DNA from: an uncultured Collinsella sp.
GTDB lineage: Bacteria > Actinomycetota > Coriobacteriia > Coriobacteriales > Coriobacteriaceae
DNA length: 7,882 nt
Direction: 5' to 3'
NCBI GenBank assembly: GCA_958419975.1
Contig: CATZIG010000087.1
Location: forward strand, 1-7,882
The position numbers and the translations under genes are program-made. Positions 7,538 to 7,882 of this stretch are shown here, piece after piece (the stretch's first letter is position 1; each line of letters begins with the position of its first letter). The notes below the pieces were generated by a model. It saw only the letters and a list, made by a program, of their open reading frames with translations, did no database searches and had not been told where the DNA came from.

Positions 7538-7882
7538 ATGGCAGACGTCAAGAAAATCGCCACGCGCGTAAGCTACGGCGAGGCCCTCGTCGAGCTCGCC
7601 AACGAGCACGATGACTTTGTGGTCCTCGACGCCGACCTGGCAGCCGCCACGCAGACCGGCAAGTTCAAGGCCGCCTGCCCCGATCGCTTCTTCGATGTGG
7701 GCATTGCCGAGAGCAACCTGATGGGCGTCGCCGCCGGTATCGCGACCACCGGCCGCGTTGCCTTCGCGAGCACCTTTGCCATGTTCGCCGCCGGCCGCGC
7801 TTTTGAGCAGGTCCGTAACTCCATCGGCTACCCGCACCTCAACGTTAAGATCGGTGCCACGCACGCCGGTATCTCGGTGGGC
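7538..7882 (+). CDS. Transketolase, C-terminal subunit (cut by window edge)
   Basis: The frame runs open from ATG at 7538 to the window edge, giving 115 residues. It is the pyrimidine-binding domain of transketolase: VSYGEAL near the start, LDADLAAAT (30-38), and GIAESNLMGVAAGIA (55-69), where Glu58 matches the glutamate that activates thiamine diphosphate. STFAMFAAGRAFEQVRNSI (78-96) is also typical. The ribosome binding site AGAGGAG (7524-7530) lies inside the end of the N-terminal subunit gene, seven bases before the ATG. A complete subunit is about 310 residues, so roughly two thirds lie outside the window. DXP synthase and pyruvate dehydrogenase E1 beta share this fold, but the preceding gene points to transketolase. 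Confidence 0.92.
   Translation, partial: MADVKKIATRVSYGEALVELANEHDDFVVLDADLAAATQTGKFKAACPDRFFDVGIAESNLMGVAAGIATTGRVAFASTFAMFAAGRAFEQVRNSIGYPHLNVKIGATHAGISVG

Overview
The window reads as a stretch of GC-rich chromosome from an actinobacterium, most likely a Coriobacteriia member close to Collinsella. The assignment rests on overall protein character (SecA, RF2, a C+ type L31 with a long Ala/Glu/Lys tail), heavy GC3 codon use and strong Shine-Dalgarno sites. It comes from recognition, not from a search. All genes are on the + strand and almost all are housekeeping.

Layout. Positions 1-436 hold the tail of an operon: the last codons of an unidentified gene, then a coupled gene for a small Tyr-rich secreted protein, closed by a strong intrinsic terminator. 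Positions 437-753 are non-coding. They carry two unexplained hairpins, an extended -10 promoter and a structured leader in front of rpmE. rpmE (ribosomal protein L31) runs from 754 to 1179 and ends in a terminator. Positions 1257-1486 are non-coding and hold a palindromic element in which one arm has three possible partners, followed by a possible secA promoter. secA (1487-4294) and prfB (4294-5442) overlap by one base and form a translation-coupled pair, an order also known from Bacillus subtilis. Positions 5443-5607 hold hairpins and two terminator-like structures; the second abuts the ribosome binding site of a YitT-family membrane protein gene (5608-6498). After a 207-base spacer comes a split transketolase: a complete N-terminal (thiamine diphosphate binding) subunit gene (6706-7536) and the start of the C-terminal subunit gene (7538 to the window edge).

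How the genes fit together. rpmE, secA and prfB serve translation and protein export. The transketolase pair serves the non-oxidative pentose phosphate pathway. yitT is a membrane protein of unknown substrate. I see no mobile element, CRISPR array, tRNA or rRNA. No clear new multi-gene system is visible. The best leads are at RNA level (the rpmE leader, the palindromic element before secA, the terminator inside the yitT leader) and in two proteins: an RF2 with Ser-Pro-Thr where Ser-Pro-Phe is expected, and the long L31 tail.
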